The translations under genes and the position numbers were made by a program. A stretch of DNA of 64,000 bases from Platycnemis pennipes (taxonomy: Eukaryota > Arthropoda > Insecta > Odonata > Platycnemididae), in contig OW121854.1 in assembly GCA_933228895.1 (NCBI GenBank), positions 9,427,131-9,491,130 on the forward strand, in the 5' to 3' direction. Below are positions 10,701 through 22,619 of the stretch, in pieces; within the stretch, counting starts at the first letter, position 1; every line of letters begins with the position of its first letter. The notes beneath the pieces are model-generated. The model was not told the DNA's origin and did not search any database. It saw only the letters and a program-made list of their open reading frames with translations.

Positions 10701-12284
10701 TCTCCCGCTAATTTTGTTTTTCCTTTCTTTTGGGAGCGAACAACATTTGAAACAATTTGCGCCAATGTTAGTAGGGTAGAGAAAAATGAAATTAATAGAG
10801 GCGGAAGAGTAGAGGGAAATCTAGTGCCAAAAAAGTATTCTGATGACAAAAGACGCTAAGGGGCCAATGGGGTCTAAACCTTGCAAGCTCTTGTTCTGTA
10901 TTACATATCGCAGTCAAAGACCATAATCCTTGGAAAAATTATTTAAAAGCATGGATTCGAACCCAAGACCGGTGAATGGAATATATTTAAGTAACAAAAT
11001 ATAATTCTTAACCCTTTGAATTCATTTCACCAACGTTTCTATGCAATACTCTCTCAATATTTTCACAAATTCCCTCCCTCCTAACCCATATTATCTTATT
11101 CTTCCTTTGTTTCTTACTTTCTTTTAGATTCTCTCGTAAACTTACATTTCCCAGCGCTCCGCCCCTTTCTTCCTTACTGTCTTTATCCATATATCTCTCT
11201 TTTCACAGCATTGTCTTCCCTTTTGTGGCACATTCTCTTCGCTTTTAATCTCCTTGCATATGCATTTTTTCTTCCTCTCTCTACGCTTTCAACCCCTCCC
11301 TTCATGCCTAGCAGCCCTCTCGCCTCCGCCTCTCTCCACCTTTCTCTCTCTCTCTCTCTCTTCCTCTCATCTTCCTTTCCGTCTTTTCTCTCCCGCCCCA
11401 TCCCTCCTCCCTCCACCCCCTCCCTTATTCCATTTCCCTGGAAATGTGTTGCGGAGCCAGGACGTCAGATAGTTGAGACGGGGACGGGGTGGACTGTGGT
11501 GGACGAGGTGGTTGAGGATGCGGCAGAGCTTCAAGGGCAAAGGGAAGTCGAGTACTCGAGAAGAAGTAGCGAGATAGTACATAGATTCAGGTGACATGTG
11601 ATTAAGTGAAATATGAAAAAAACATTAATATATAGTTGACATGCTAAAAAATCCGTAATTATTTTTCTTACCTTGGTTATTATGCTATTACAGTAATAAA
11701 AAAACTTTGCCTTTGTATTTTAGGATTCTATCATATTCTGCGAATAGCACAATGTAATTTTTGTCCAAATTAAGGCCTGCGGAAACGATGATTTTGCATG
11801 ATAATTTACTCTAGTATTGTATCATGCTACGCAATTCATATTGTATCGTGAACAATGTGTTTTTAAAACTTAGGACGCTAGAATAAAAGAAACCTCTAGG
11901 GTAAGAGGGTATTTTGCAGTATAACACTTAGAAAGGGATAAGGTCTGATGGAGTTGCGTAAGCTAATTTACAATCTCCCCCTTCCCCTCTTTTGCAGTGA
12001 ATCAAGGAGCAAGCAAAATCCTACCAGCCACAAGGATGTATGGTAGCTATTATTTTCCTTGAACATCCATCATCTACCACATTGCTAGTATGTATGTTTC
12101 CCAGTTTGTAGTTATGTTATAGTCACGTGGGAAATAAAGTTTAATAATACGATTTGCAGATTATAACTTTTTAGCTTCATTTTAACCATAAGTTTTTATC
12201 ATTCGTGATACACTCCACCCTAACTAAAAACTATTTGAGGTCACAAATTTGAGAGAAGAATGACATAAATTTGAAGGGGTGAGC
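7745..12284. other. Long non-coding stretch
   Basis: It holds a possible degenerate LINE tail at about 8140-8205 (CCTGTGCCATACACTCTAGA), a TACTAATAATAA patch near 9976, a pyrimidine-rich region at 10375-11450 with a (CT)n run near 11341-11366, and a lone box-B-like GGATTCGAACCC on the plus strand near 10951. The 181-codon frame at 9933-10478 has no supporting signals. Confidence 0.5.
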
Positions 12285-12352
12285 CGATATGTGAATCGTA
12301 AGGAAAGCTGCGTCAAACCAAGCTAAGGATTGTTGATTGATGATGATGCCTA
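12285..12352 (+). mobile_element. 3' end of a GATGAT-tailed LINE
   Basis: GCTGCGTCAAACCAAGCTAA followed by GGATTGTTGATTGATGATGATG matches the last codons, stop and tail of the better copies at 31590-31845 and 41560-41765. Almost all of the element is missing. Confidence 0.7.
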
Positions 12353-15187
12353 ACATAGGAGGAAACTAATACAAATTCTAAATTTTAAAAGCTATAAATA
12401 TCTAAAATAAGCCTACAATTACTCAATCGTAGTTGTTAGATATAATTTAATAATTTATTCCACCGGTGATGCATTTAAATACGACACATCCTAGTTACGG
12501 CACGACATATACGACACATACGACATCTACCCCAGCATCTACTTTCATCGTAAAAAAATGATACCTATTACTATTCGTAATGGTAAATAACGACCATTTA
12601 AACAACTCCACCCTGATGGCATCTCTGATTTTACTGTCCCAATTTTACTATGGTAGAACTATCCTAGCACGAAAATATTGTTAACATATTTTTACACTTT
12701 CAGAAAAGCCCGATGTAAATTTCTCTGAGAAAAGAGATGCTGTGAATTGGGAATAGAAAGTAAGGGTGGGGACAGACACGTGAAAAAAAATCCCTGGCGC
12801 TAAGGTGGAGGTCAATCCCACTCAAAATTTATGAACACGCAGGACAGGGAAGCACTTTTGCAAGTGCTCAAACGTGTCACGGCTTCCTTCCGCGAGGATA
12901 AAAACAAAAGAAAGGGCTGGAATCGAGTTCTGGGGAGTTTCCATCGAGATGATACGGCGTCGACTCCCCCTGGGCTCGCGTTTAAAAGCGTTTTCCAGAA
13001 GTGATTAGGGATATTATGTATTCATAGCATTCCCTTCCTCGAAGGGACGGGGGAAAGGTCCTACTTTCCGCGAAATGCAGGCGCGGTGATTCGCATTCCA
13101 CCCCCTTAGGACTACAGCAACGCCAGGAAATCCGGAGGCTGCCAGTGAAGTTGAAGAGAGGGAGGCACGTGTGTTCGTTTATATGAGAAAAATACTCAAG
13201 TATCTTGCACGCGAATGACGCAGGTGAAACGGGTGTTCTCGAGCGAAACGAACATGACTTTGCTATCTCCTCCTTCATTCACCCCCACGGAGAAATTGCC
13301 TCTCCTATCTTCACGTACAAGAGAGAGAGAGGTATGTTATCCATTTTGAGCATGCAGAAATGAGAATTTGGGATCCAACTAATGAAGATCTGCCTCTGGA
13401 AAAGTCACAGTGGTATGCAGGGAGTTCCGTAATAAAACTTGTGCGAACGCAAGTAAAGTGTCACTCCGATGTTGGAAGGACTTAGCCGGGGGAAACTTTG
13501 GAACTCTTTGAATACAAGAAGGAGGCATTCCAGATTTAACTTTCCACAGAAATTGTAATTATATGAGTATTCGTGATGGCGAAGACTATATTCTACTAGT
13601 CTACACTACATTGTATGAGCAGAACGAAGTAGAAAAGGTAGTGGAAAAGAAAAATTAACGATTTTGCTAGCATAAACAACGAGCACCATTCACTACAAAA
13701 ATAAAAAGCAGAGGTAATTACTTGTTACAAAATTTTAGCTCCATATTTATAAGTTTATTCCTTGAAATAATCTCTATTTTTTCATCCCCTTTCAACACTG
13801 ACCTAATGACACCTTATATCCCTTTCAGTATGTGAAATATGCAGATTTAAATTTATTTTAAGTCTTGAAATTTATAATACTTTGTTCATTTTATTCCACA
13901 CTAAAACAATAAAACACCTCAAATAAGTACATGAAACAGTAAGCATGTTCAAGACTTTTGCTAAGTTCCTGCCTAATTTATTTCCTACAGTTTTCCCCCA
14001 TTTTCGCTCTTTTTCTATGCCTTATAATTAACATGTAGTAACATCCTTCCCAAAGCGTATTGAAATACTTACAATACGTAGGTACCGCTCTTTAAAAGGT
14101 AACGTGTATTTTGGGAGGGTTTAATGACTGAAATATTCAACCAATATTTGAGCCAAAAGAAATAATTATAAAAAATATTATTTAAATCGTTCGCTCCATG
14201 CTTCGTGAGACCAATGTAACGGATAGATTTTTGTCTGTATCTAAAATGTGCAAACTCAGAATAATACTCACGAAGTAGCCAGATAATAACATAACAAAGA
14301 GGGAAATTCACCATTTTCGAGCCTGAAATCAATAAAAAATATAAAATAACTATCCATCTTTTACTTCAGAGCGCATTTTTCAACCAGGTGTCATTTTTTT
14401 GAAGTAATTAATGACTAATTAATGAACAAAAGTAACCGCACTATCTATATTAAATTATGATTTTTGGTAAACGAAGTTTAATTAACAATAAAAAAATGGT
14501 TTTGTAATCTCTTATTGTATTTTGTAAGAAAAGCGGAATCAGAGAAAAAATAGATCACAATTCGCGGAAAAATTCGGCTGCATTGTCTTAAATATATTTA
14601 ATAACTTTTTTCCTATTCTTAATTTTGTAAATGATTAAAAATCAACTCTCACTTAGCATGTCGTACTTCTATTATGCAAAGAGTTGGAAGGATTTAGGAA
14701 TTATGTTGAGGAAGAACCCATTCAAGGGCATGGGTTCACCTTTTTTCACTTGCAAACCCCTCAGCAGTCCGAGTCACTAATCTACACTCTTTATTCAGGA
14801 AAATAATTTCTACTTAAAAAGATGCTATTCCGCTACATTGAAATGTCCAGTGCTGCCATTGCCAATAATATTGTTTCCTTGTCGAAAATGCAAGGCCCAA
14901 AACTTGGATTTAAGTATTCATTAGCACGAATGTGCATTTCCGCTACCTCCGCCATAAATGTAAACTTACTTTGCGTGCACCTAAATCATCATATGATAGG
15001 CCACAGGAAGCCACTGTTGTAATAAAAAATAAACAACCCTTCTATGGTCAATAGAATGTTTTAGCACACATACGTAGCAAGATATGTATTAATATTAAAT
15101 TATAATTTAGTATAAATACTAAATTATAGATATAATATATCATATTGTTGAAATTTAGACTTAATCTCTTAAATAAATTCCAAGACC
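12353..15187. other. Long non-coding stretch
   Basis: A GC-richer patch at 12840-13290 contains a 98-codon minus-strand frame, but I see no splice sites or conserved motif in it. A (GA)n run occurs near 13319-13330. The remainder is AT-rich without recognisable elements. Confidence 0.5.
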
Positions 15188-15597
15188 ATAATTTCAGTGA
15201 TGATGTTAAAAATATATTGCGAACCCCAGTTTACTATGGTAGACTGGACCAAAATAAAATAATTAGAGAAATTGATTGCCGAACTGACAGACACAGGATG
15301 TCCTTTTTTTCGTATTACAATTAGGGATATGAATACTGGCAAATATATCCAGTGCGAGTGTAGCAATGGATAACATTTGTAGCTGCATGTTGGTATTTGG
15401 ACTTGAAGCTATCCCAACAGCATGTTTTTGCATGTTTGCTTTGCTATTTTTATCTCTTTTTAAATAGTGTAGTTTTGAACAGTATATAAATACCAATCCT
15501 TTTTTATGCATGATATGTAGTGCATGTTTGGTGAGAATTCACCCCCTGTCAAACACCTTTATGGTGGCTTGCAGGGTATTACGTAGATGTAGATGAA
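15188..15597 (+). pseudogene. LINE remnant: reverse-transcriptase C-terminus plus complete 3' tail
   Basis: The 5' part encodes relics of a LINE protein C-terminus, including REID.RTDR followed by a frame-shifted SFF..TIRDMN, after which comes a ~190-bp 3' untranslated region and the GCATGTTTGGTGAGAATTCA...GTAGATGTAGATG tail. It is about 80-90 percent similar by eye to 63625-64000. The RTDR-x-SFFPRTIRD motif is characteristic of jockey/CR1-like LINE polyproteins. The frame breaks near the TCC(T)n run show it is dead. It ties the short tails elsewhere in the window to a LINE source. Confidence 0.85.
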
Positions 15598-16840
15598 CTG
15601 GAAAACATTTTCTGGACTACAAATACGATTTTTCGCGCCCCAAGTAATGGTCAATTCGTTCCGCAACTTCAGACGCGAATCCGTTAATTCGTGACAGAAA
15701 TGGGTGGATGAATCCATGAGAAACAGAGCCTTAATATTTTACGAGTCTCAGGGATAAAGCAGAAGTTCATCGAGGTGGGAAATGCTTGATCCTTCAATCC
15801 CAGGAATCGCTACCGATTCTCGAGAAAGGAAACACCATAATCCTTTTGATTTCCCGGAATCGGAGAGGCGACCGGATTGTCTCCACCGTGTTGCCGTATT
15901 CGATCGGTGACTCCATGGGGCAAAAGCATGTGGAGTTGTGCATTGAAGTGTCTGTAATTTTTGTCCAAACCCCCTCCCGAAAGCATAAAATGGGCAAGAG
16001 GGGTCGCAGCTGATGGAGGGCATAAAACTATATGAACCATGGATGCGGATGAAATGGAGGAAGAAAAAAACACTCCCAGTCCCTGGAAGCAGGGGTGCGG
16101 AGCGGATTCCTGAGAAGACATCACCTTCCGGGGAAATGGCGTTCGGGAGATACAATACACGACGAGCAATACAGGGAACGATGTCCATCCTAAAATCCAG
16201 GACGCGTTCGGTCCCTTGTTAGTCTCGATTTCGAGCTGAAGCTTTGGAACGCCATCAGGTTTAATTCAAACGACAAATCACAATCCAGGAGTTTTCAATG
16301 TCTTCAAATTCCCTGCATAAAATTACACCTGAAAATCAAGTATCATTCACTAAGAACCATTACGTAGTTGTGGCTCATTATTTGTGACTCTATACTCAAT
16401 TTTATCGCATTTATGAAAATTATTTAGGAATAATTTATAAAAAAAGTGTTAAAAAAAGACTGGAAAAATCAGGAATTCTATTTACAAAAATAAGATAATT
16501 TTCATTTGATTCTACAAAAAACGTTGCTTAATGAAGACCACAAATCTTGCAAGAACAAATGAGGGCAGAATACTCTCTGGGATGAGTTAGAAGTAGAGCT
16601 ATAAGTTTGCGGGGAGCTCATGGAGGCATTAATTAGATTTCTCTGAATCAGAAAAACGTCGTATACATTCAAAAACAAGTTTTATTTGCCAACTACCAAT
16701 TTCGTTACAAAATAAACATCATTTTTTCTGAGCACGAAAAAGTATTCCTTGTCCATCGAAGCCGAAATTAACCGTTTGATCATAAAATTACATCGCAGCT
16801 TCTATCTACACGTTATTGGCGAATTTCGGTTGAAACTATT
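15598..16840. other. Non-coding stretch with a GC-richer island at 15630-16230
   Basis: The island carries overlapping open frames on both strands (minus 15748-16188, 146 codons; plus 15786-16013 and 16013-16222). None has convincing splice sites, and the protein sequences are not familiar. The rest is AT-rich and featureless. Confidence 0.45.
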
Positions 16841-16844
16841 GGTG

Positions 16845-16925
16845 GTCGTTATAACCAGGCTTGTAGCATACCGGCCTAGCATCTCTAAAGTCGAGGGTTT
16901 GAACCCCACCTGGGGCACTAATAAT
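16845..16925 (+). repeat. tRNA-like fragment, probably a SINE head
   Basis: GGCTTGTAGCATACCGGCCT resembles a box A region and GGGTTTGAACCCC (16895-16907) is a good box B at tRNA-like spacing. The flanking stem does not close well, so I favour a decayed SINE head over a working tRNA gene. Confidence 0.5.
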
Positions 16926-17118
16926 AGCTTTTATTTGACGTTTTATAGTCTTGGAAAGAAAGTACGATCCAACTTAACCACTTGGAGCACATAGAAATCA
17001 AGTAATTTACGACTATTTGCAATGATTCAGCCCTGGTCACTCGCCTAAGATTTAGCTGAGTGACGGACAAGTCTTTGTCATGTTTTACTAAAAAAGTTAA
17101 GAAGTTAAATTTAAGAAG

Positions 17119-17161
17119 ATTTCTGGGCTAAATGTAGCTTCGCTTTGCTTAGCCCAGAAAT
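17119..17161. repeat. Perfect 13-bp hairpin
   Basis: ATTTCTGGGCTAA (17119-17131) and TTAGCCCAGAAAT (17149-17161) are exact inverse complements around a 17-base loop. It lies in AT-rich DNA and is not followed by a T run. Confidence 0.85.
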
Positions 17162-17699
17162 GGAATACTCCGCTAGTAAATGAGACCTTAGCGGAAAAGG
17201 ATCATCATAGGAATTATCTAAAATTCATTGTAGATCCACTAGATTCGTACAAAATTACAAATATAACTTTCCTCGAGACGTACATATGGGAGATTCTTTA
17301 GGCGTAGAGACAGCAACTCAAGTTCATCTCCGACAACCAGGGAATTAATAAGACTCAAATTGTATTGGTAGATATGACCAAACTAGTTTAGTTTCTGCAA
17401 TGATTTTTTATTATTTTTTATTTTATTTATTGGTAGAGAGCATCAAATTGGAAGAAAGCATCACAGACTAGAGAAATGGACTCCGTTAATTGTACGTTGA
17501 AATATTCGTTTATCTCTCGTACTATTATCCGTAGTGGCAATATTATGATTTGTTTTGTTACTATGATAAACTTTCATAGTGGGTCCTTCCCTTCATATGA
17601 CAATACAGTTGTCCATACAGAATACCAATGAGATTGTGATTTATTGGATGAAGCACTGGCATGATAGTCTATGGGTGACGATGAAGCCAAAATAGGGGT
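17162..17699. other. Stretch with nothing recognised
   Basis: AT-rich, no frame or repeat of note. Confidence 0.5.
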
Positions 17700-17944
17700 G
17701 CTTGGGAACGATTAGGTCCCACCTACTCCGCACATAGAATGACGTCTTGACGCCAGTGACGATAACACCTGTGACGTTGTGACCTGTGACGTGGCATTGG
17801 CCTGTGACCAGGTTTCCCAGGGGCTGAACCAACAGAGCTTGACAAACGACCCTGGAGTGAAGAAAAACCCACCCACGTGGTACTCGAACCGGCGACCCTA
17901 GCAGTAGCAGGCGAGGACTCTACCTCGCCGCCACCTGGGCCGGA
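17700..17944 (-). mobile_element. tRNA-headed SINE of a second family (S2), minus orientation
   Basis: Read on the minus strand it starts CCGGCCCAGGTGGCGGCGAG, has GTAGAGTCCTCGCCTGCTAC and the box B GGTTCGAGTACC (17879-17890 on the plus strand). A body follows with imperfect CCTGTGACGT-type repeats (plus strand 17745-17815). The head differs from S1, so this is a separate family. The distal limit is uncertain. Confidence 0.7.
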
Positions 17945-17954
17945 AATTTAATAG

Positions 17955-18620
17955 GGTGTTTAATGAATTTTAAGACCCCTGGAGTTAATTTTATCTCGAA
18001 AATACTCCGTTTACTTAGTTGTCCCTCTGTTTCTACAATGTCCACTAGGTCTGATAGTTTACTATTGTATTTCCCAGGGCATCGCACCACTATTTATAAT
18101 AAATCATTTCTTGTAACAGCTTGTCACACATGGGATAAGATGCCAACTGATATTAAAAATTGCATATCTGTTAAAACATTTAAAATGAAATTATATGATT
18201 ATTTACTTTCCCGTGAATAATATAAGTTACTCTTTTTTTCAATTTGTGTTCAAGTTATTATGGTTCCTTATTTACCGTACCATTTTGTTATTTGTTACAT
18301 TATGAATACATTTTGAGTTTTGCGGTATTAATTTCGGCTTGGTGTATAACTCCATTTGCCTTTTTTTTTCTTACGTACATACATTTGTTATCAATTGGGA
18401 AGACATTATATGTATATTGACATTTCATAAAAATGAAAAGTTTGTCTTCTTTGTAATTATCGATGTGTATAATTGAAATGTGTGTCGCGAGTAGCTAGCC
18501 TGTATGTCCGTGCCTAGCTAGATGGCCGCTGGCTTCACAAACCAGCTGCGATACCTACTCCTGTGCATTCTTACCTACTTGCTGCATGTAAACTCACTTA
18601 AACACGAATAAAGTTTGTCA
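17955..18620 (+). pseudogene. LINE fragment: reverse-transcriptase polyprotein C-terminus and 3' UTR
   Basis: An open stretch of about 85 codons ends at TAA (18218-18220). It carries FPGHRTTIYNKSFLVTACHT, W-D-K-M-P-T-D-I-K and KTFKMKLYDYLL, the pattern found just before the stop of many jockey/CR1-like LINE polyproteins (hydrophobic-R-T-x-x-Y/F-x-x-SF, a W-x-x-hydrophobic-P motif, then F-K-x-x-L-x-x-YL). About 400 bp of 3' UTR with an AATAAA at about 18606 follows. The 5' part is missing. The frame is intact, so this copy is younger than the others. Confidence 0.85.
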
Positions 18621-18865
18621 CCCTAACATTCCCTGTAATATGCAGTACTATCAGGTTTTCCGGATGTATATTTAGGCTTAACAATTTCCGGCGGAAACAG
18701 GTTTCCCGAGACATTTGTTTTCATTGAGGCCCTATATTCATCCAAATGACCTCGTCGACGTGGCAGGTTGCCCAATGCCCTACAGCTACCACCTCTTCTC
18801 GTGCAAATCACGGGCATTTTCGTGATGATCTAGCAGTGATAGGAGGTAGTTCGGTAAGGACTCAC

Positions 18866-19005
18866 CTCGCGGCGGTGCGCTGGTCGGCGGCTTCTCCTTG
18901 TAAGTGCCCTCGCCAACGCTCTCCAGTCGACCATCCACCTTGCTCCGGAGCGAATCGATGTCGAACGGCGTTCCCATGCCATGGTCAACGCTCCTGCTCT
19001 TGCTC
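18866..19005 (-). CDS. Internal exon of a minus-strand split gene (46 codons plus split codons)
   Basis: I do not recognise the protein. On the minus strand the exon follows a textbook acceptor: TTACTAAT about 30 bases upstream resembles the branch-site consensus, then CCGTTCCTCCATCTCGTTCTAACAG. It ends CCGCGAG followed by GTGAGTCC. The 140 bp give one natural frame starting SKSRSVDHGMGTPFDIDSLR and ending EKPPTSAPPR, with GC at most third positions. A second open frame is arginine-rich and looks like a shadow, and the third has a stop. The upstream intron is phase 2 and the downstream intron phase 1. The exon at 27818-27877 joins it in frame through an AGG codon. The peptide is charged and basic, with no membrane segment. 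It sits as a GC-rich island in AT-rich DNA. Confidence 0.82.
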
Positions 19006-19204
19006 CTGTTAGAACGAGATGGAGGAACGGATTAGTAAGATGTATTGTGCACAGACACCGCAACTTTACGCACATGTTTAACCAATTAAACAATTTTTCA
19101 TTTTAATCGTCGTTTCCATGTTGAGAGTAGGGGAATGCTGGTCAGAACGGGCGGTCGGGAATCCCCGCCGGGGCCCAGACTGCTTCGGATAGCCCTGGGC
19201 CCCT

Positions 19205-19570
19205 TCGGCGCCTTCAGTTTTATTTTTTTTTATTTATTTAAAATGAAATCCAAAAACAGCCAACGAGACATTTACATTGGATTTTTTTAACAAATGATAA
19301 ATAGCACAATTATAAGACATAGGACAAAAAAATAAATAAAACAAGAAGAATCAAATTAGGAAGGAAGTCTGTTGATAGCGGTTGTGAATGATGAAATGGA
19401 TGATGTTATGTCAATAGAAGGGATATTGAGGGAGTTGTAGGTAAGAGGCAGCCGGTAGGTTAGGGATCTCTGAGTCACAGATAAACGGTGGTGACGTAGA
19501 TGGAATTTTCTTAAGACCCAGCAAGCATGTGAATTGCAAAATGAAAGGACGCGCTTAGCGTGCTGGAAGA
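19205..19570 (-). pseudogene. LINE 3' fragment, minus orientation
   Basis: The minus strand reads a polyprotein C-terminus with LTYRLPLTYNSLNIPSIDI followed by SFTTAINRLPS and a stop, then an AT-rich 3' region ending in an AAATAAATAAAAAAAA-type tail (plus strand poly-T near 19220). The Y-N-S-L-N-I-P spacing fits the terminal motif of jockey/CR1-like LINE proteins. Only the last ~60 codons remain. Confidence 0.65.
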
Positions 19571-19789
19571 TTGTTAGCTTTTAATGTAGACAAGCATACA
19601 ATAGTATTATGTTTACTCAAGCATCAGAAGAAATGAAAAGACTGTTTCAAATTGTTAATTGAACTGTTTTGTTTAAATCAATAAGCATGCTAACCTAAAT
19701 GTGTTCTCTCATTCTTTTTTTTTGGAAGTTGGGGGTTAATTGTCTGTTGGGGCCCTTGGGTACCCAGTCTGCCCCTGGTAGAAGGGTCA

Positions 19790-20045
19790 GGTCGGTTTAG
19801 GGGTTGGAGTACTGACCTTTCAGCCCGGGGATCCTGGTTCGGATCCAGGGAGTAGAAGACGTTTTTAATTGGTAAGCTGGCCCCTACTTGGGTGTGTTGT
19901 ATTCTCTCCACATTGAGTGTGGAGAGTATGCATGTTCAGTAATCCGTCCGTCGGATGGGACATTAAGCCGTGGTCCCCTCTGCGCCAGTCGTGAAGAGAA
20001 GGCTAATGCCGAAGCAGGGTTTCTCTCCAACTTTCCACCCTACCC
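19790..20045 (+). mobile_element. SINE S1, plus orientation
   Basis: The head has GGGGTTGGAGTACTGACC and box B CTGGTTCGGATCCAG (about 19833-19847). The body has ATCCGTCCGTCGGATGGGAC, TTAAGCCGTGGTCCCCT and CTAATGCCG, ending GGGTTTCTCTCCAACT. It contains a small extra palindromic segment (CTCTCCACATTGAGTGTGGAGAG at 19904-19926) not seen in other copies. Confidence 0.88.
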
Positions 20046-21862
20046 TTTTAATTCTATTTTTGTACCTTACCTCCCGGTCTGAAGCGCCTTTAAATTGCGC
20101 ATTACGACTTTTAAACTACAATGTGCTTTTCGAAGTTCCTGGTGCATGCCTGCACAGCACAAGGTTTTCTTATTTTGTGAGGACACATGATTGTGTGCTA
20201 GCCTAGTGAGTAGAATGCTGGGGTACTATTCGAGGAAGAAGATCGGTTGGTGACTTGTGTAGTGTCTACATATCATCCCATCTCAAGTCTCCGGGTTCGA
20301 ATTCTGGGAAAGTAAACTTTACAATAGTAGGTAAACTGGATCCTACTAGAATGCAGTATGTAGAGAACTTCAGATTCATTACTTCGTCAGGTACTCAGTG
20401 AATTTGAATGAGATGCTGCATCGCAAATTCCTTGGCGTCTTTGATCTAGAGCAGGAAATTTCCATGCAATGAGAAATCCAAGGAGAGATGTTCATAGCAT
20501 TCTAGATTTTTGGAAATAGCATAAACAAACCGGTATTGCTGTAAATATTGTTTAAATGGAATGCCTATCAATGACGAACCCCATACAAAAGTATCGTTAA
20601 GGTGGCTAGCAGGGCTTTATGTAGCTGTATGAACAGAATAATTCCGGCACCAGGTTTCCCTTCACCCGCCCTCCACTTCCGTAATTGCTATCTCTACCCA
20701 ATTTCTCTCCTATGTTTTGTGTCGCGATTTCCATGAGATGCCTATCGGATCTCATAGAAACCAGCACATCCCCTATCGTTCGGTTGCACGTCCCCGGCGT
20801 ATGCCTGAACAACATCAGGTTTTCTTAATATTTAGGTATATATAATTACGCGTTACCCCACAAGTAGGGATGCAGGGAGCTAATCATAGGGACTGGATTC
20901 GCATCTAGAAGATACTTCAGTGTATACTCGAATTTCGTGATTTTCTGGGCACCAGATGTTCGAGAGAATCTACAGGTTGCACGCTGAATGGAAAATGTCC
21001 CACCTACCCATGTAATAGTTGCATTATGTAATCACATCTACAACTGAACTGATGATACTACAATAATCATGATGTAGAACATTATATTCTGTTTTCAGTT
21101 ACCCTGAAAACTCAGACACTCTGTATGCAGAACCATTACTTACGGAAAACGTAGCGTAATGAGAAATTTATATCACGTTAGAATCTCCTCACTCAAAACC
21201 ATTTTCTACGCATGAGCGGAATCTATCCGCGAACGGATCAGACAAATTATTAATGATTCTTCGTATTCATTAAAAAAATAGATATTCTTCTTTTTCCCAA
21301 CACAACAATTAAAGGATAGTGTGTTATTTCTAAATTATGTAACTGAAAGAAAAAGTTTGTTTAAAATTCAAATATATGTTCATAAATTAAATTTAATTCA
21401 TATTCTATAAAATTCTTTCATTTTAAATAGAATTTAATACTCGTATATATATATATATATATACAGTAAACTCAAGAATTAATTTGTACGGACCCACTAA
21501 CGAATTTGATCACTACTTAATTTTGGATGAAACCTACTTCCACTTATGATGTACGCAGATTGATTGTTGGGGATATCGCCAATTAGATGTACGGTGGTAT
21601 TAAATTAATTCCTAAGAATGGATACACTATGTCAATGCGGTATACTCAAATTATAAGCTTTCGAAAAAGCTGATAAAGGGATTCTATGAAGTTTGACCGA
21701 TAAAATGTATGGTGAAAACCAATCCTTTATAGAGACTGTTTAAAAAATACTGCTATCTATCAATGATAACCCCAACTAAGCAGCCGAAAATAGAACGGAA
21801 AGCCCCAATAAATTAAATAAGTTGACAAATGTAGCTACTCGGTATGATCACTGAATGCCAAG
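20046..21862. other. Non-coding stretch with a tRNA-like patch
   Basis: Around 20200-20310 a box-A-like GCTAGCCTAGTGAGTAGAATG precedes a box-B-like CGGGTTCGAATTC (20293-20305), too far apart for a tRNA and possibly a SINE relic. A weak LINE-tail echo lies at 20580-20625. An (AT)n run is at 21444-21463. The rest is AT-rich. Confidence 0.45.
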
Positions 21863-22088
21863 AATTAAATTAAATACAAGAGTTGTGCTGTCCACTTAAT
21901 TTAACATATAATGCACTTCACGTGTTTCAATACCTCGGATGTCATCATCAAGACACCTGATGAAGACATCCGAGGCGTTGAAACACGTGTAGCGCATCAT
22001 ACATGTAAGCAGACACTACAACTCTTGTGTTTAATTTAATTTTTAAAATGCTGTTCCACCACCTAATGCCAAATAAAGTCGTATTTAA
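21863..22088. mobile_element. Foldback element with 11-bp flanking direct repeats
   Basis: Bases 21863-21946 are the imperfect inverse complement of about 21956-22042: TTAAATACAAGAGTTGT pairs with ACAACTCTTGTGTTTAA, and CACGTGTTTCAATACCTCGG with CCGAGGCGTTGAAACACGTG. The element is bracketed by TGAATGCCAAG at 21852-21862 and again at 22089-22099, an exact 11-bp direct repeat that looks like a target duplication. The 3' arm carries CCTGATGAAGACATC and GTTGAAACACGTGTA, boxes reminiscent of a hammerhead ribozyme core. No coding sequence. Penelope-like retroelement termini are one candidate source; a foldback MITE is the other. Confidence 0.8.
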
Positions 22089-22619
22089 TGAATGCCAAGT
22101 TATTTCTATCGAGCAAACACATACAACTGAAATATACACGCTAGAAAATAGAGATAGCTTGGTATCACCGTTTACCAATATTTTTATTTATTATGCGATA
22201 AAATGGTTAAACTGCCTATCTTATAAGAATTATTCACAGAAGTGAGGCTGCTCAGGTGTTCCGTGTCTTCTTTAGTCTTTCTGATCAGCTTAATTATTAA
22301 ATGGGGGTGTTGGCCGATTTATTTTCCAGCTGAGTGAATATGAGTAGCGTGAAAATGAAAGAATGAATGATCAAACTACATTATTAGAGGAATTTATAAT
22401 CCACAAGCCGATGCAATGAAGTGTTGCCAAGGGGACTAGGGGTTTTCAATTTATTTTTTGATGAGGTCATCGCCATAATATACGGAGTGATCAGGAAAGT
22501 CGAATAGAGAAAATATGTCTTTCTAACAAAGTCAATAGCTTCGAGCGCTTACACTCGTTATTAACGGTTGATTAATCGGCAACAGAGCGAAAAAAAACTA
22601 GTAGTACCGGCAGCATAAT

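Noticed and set aside
12982..13278. 98-codon minus-strand frame in a GC-richer patch
   Set aside because: No splice signals, and the residue composition resembles random translation.
16845..16925. Possible tRNA gene
   Set aside because: Boxes A and B are present but the acceptor stem does not pair, so a SINE head is the better reading.
21444..21463. (AT)n run as an origin or regulatory site
   Set aside because: An ordinary dinucleotide microsatellite with nothing around it to suggest function.
21956..21990. Active hammerhead ribozyme
   Set aside because: The core boxes are present, but stem II has an extra base and mismatches and stem I pairs poorly. Reported only as hammerhead-like.
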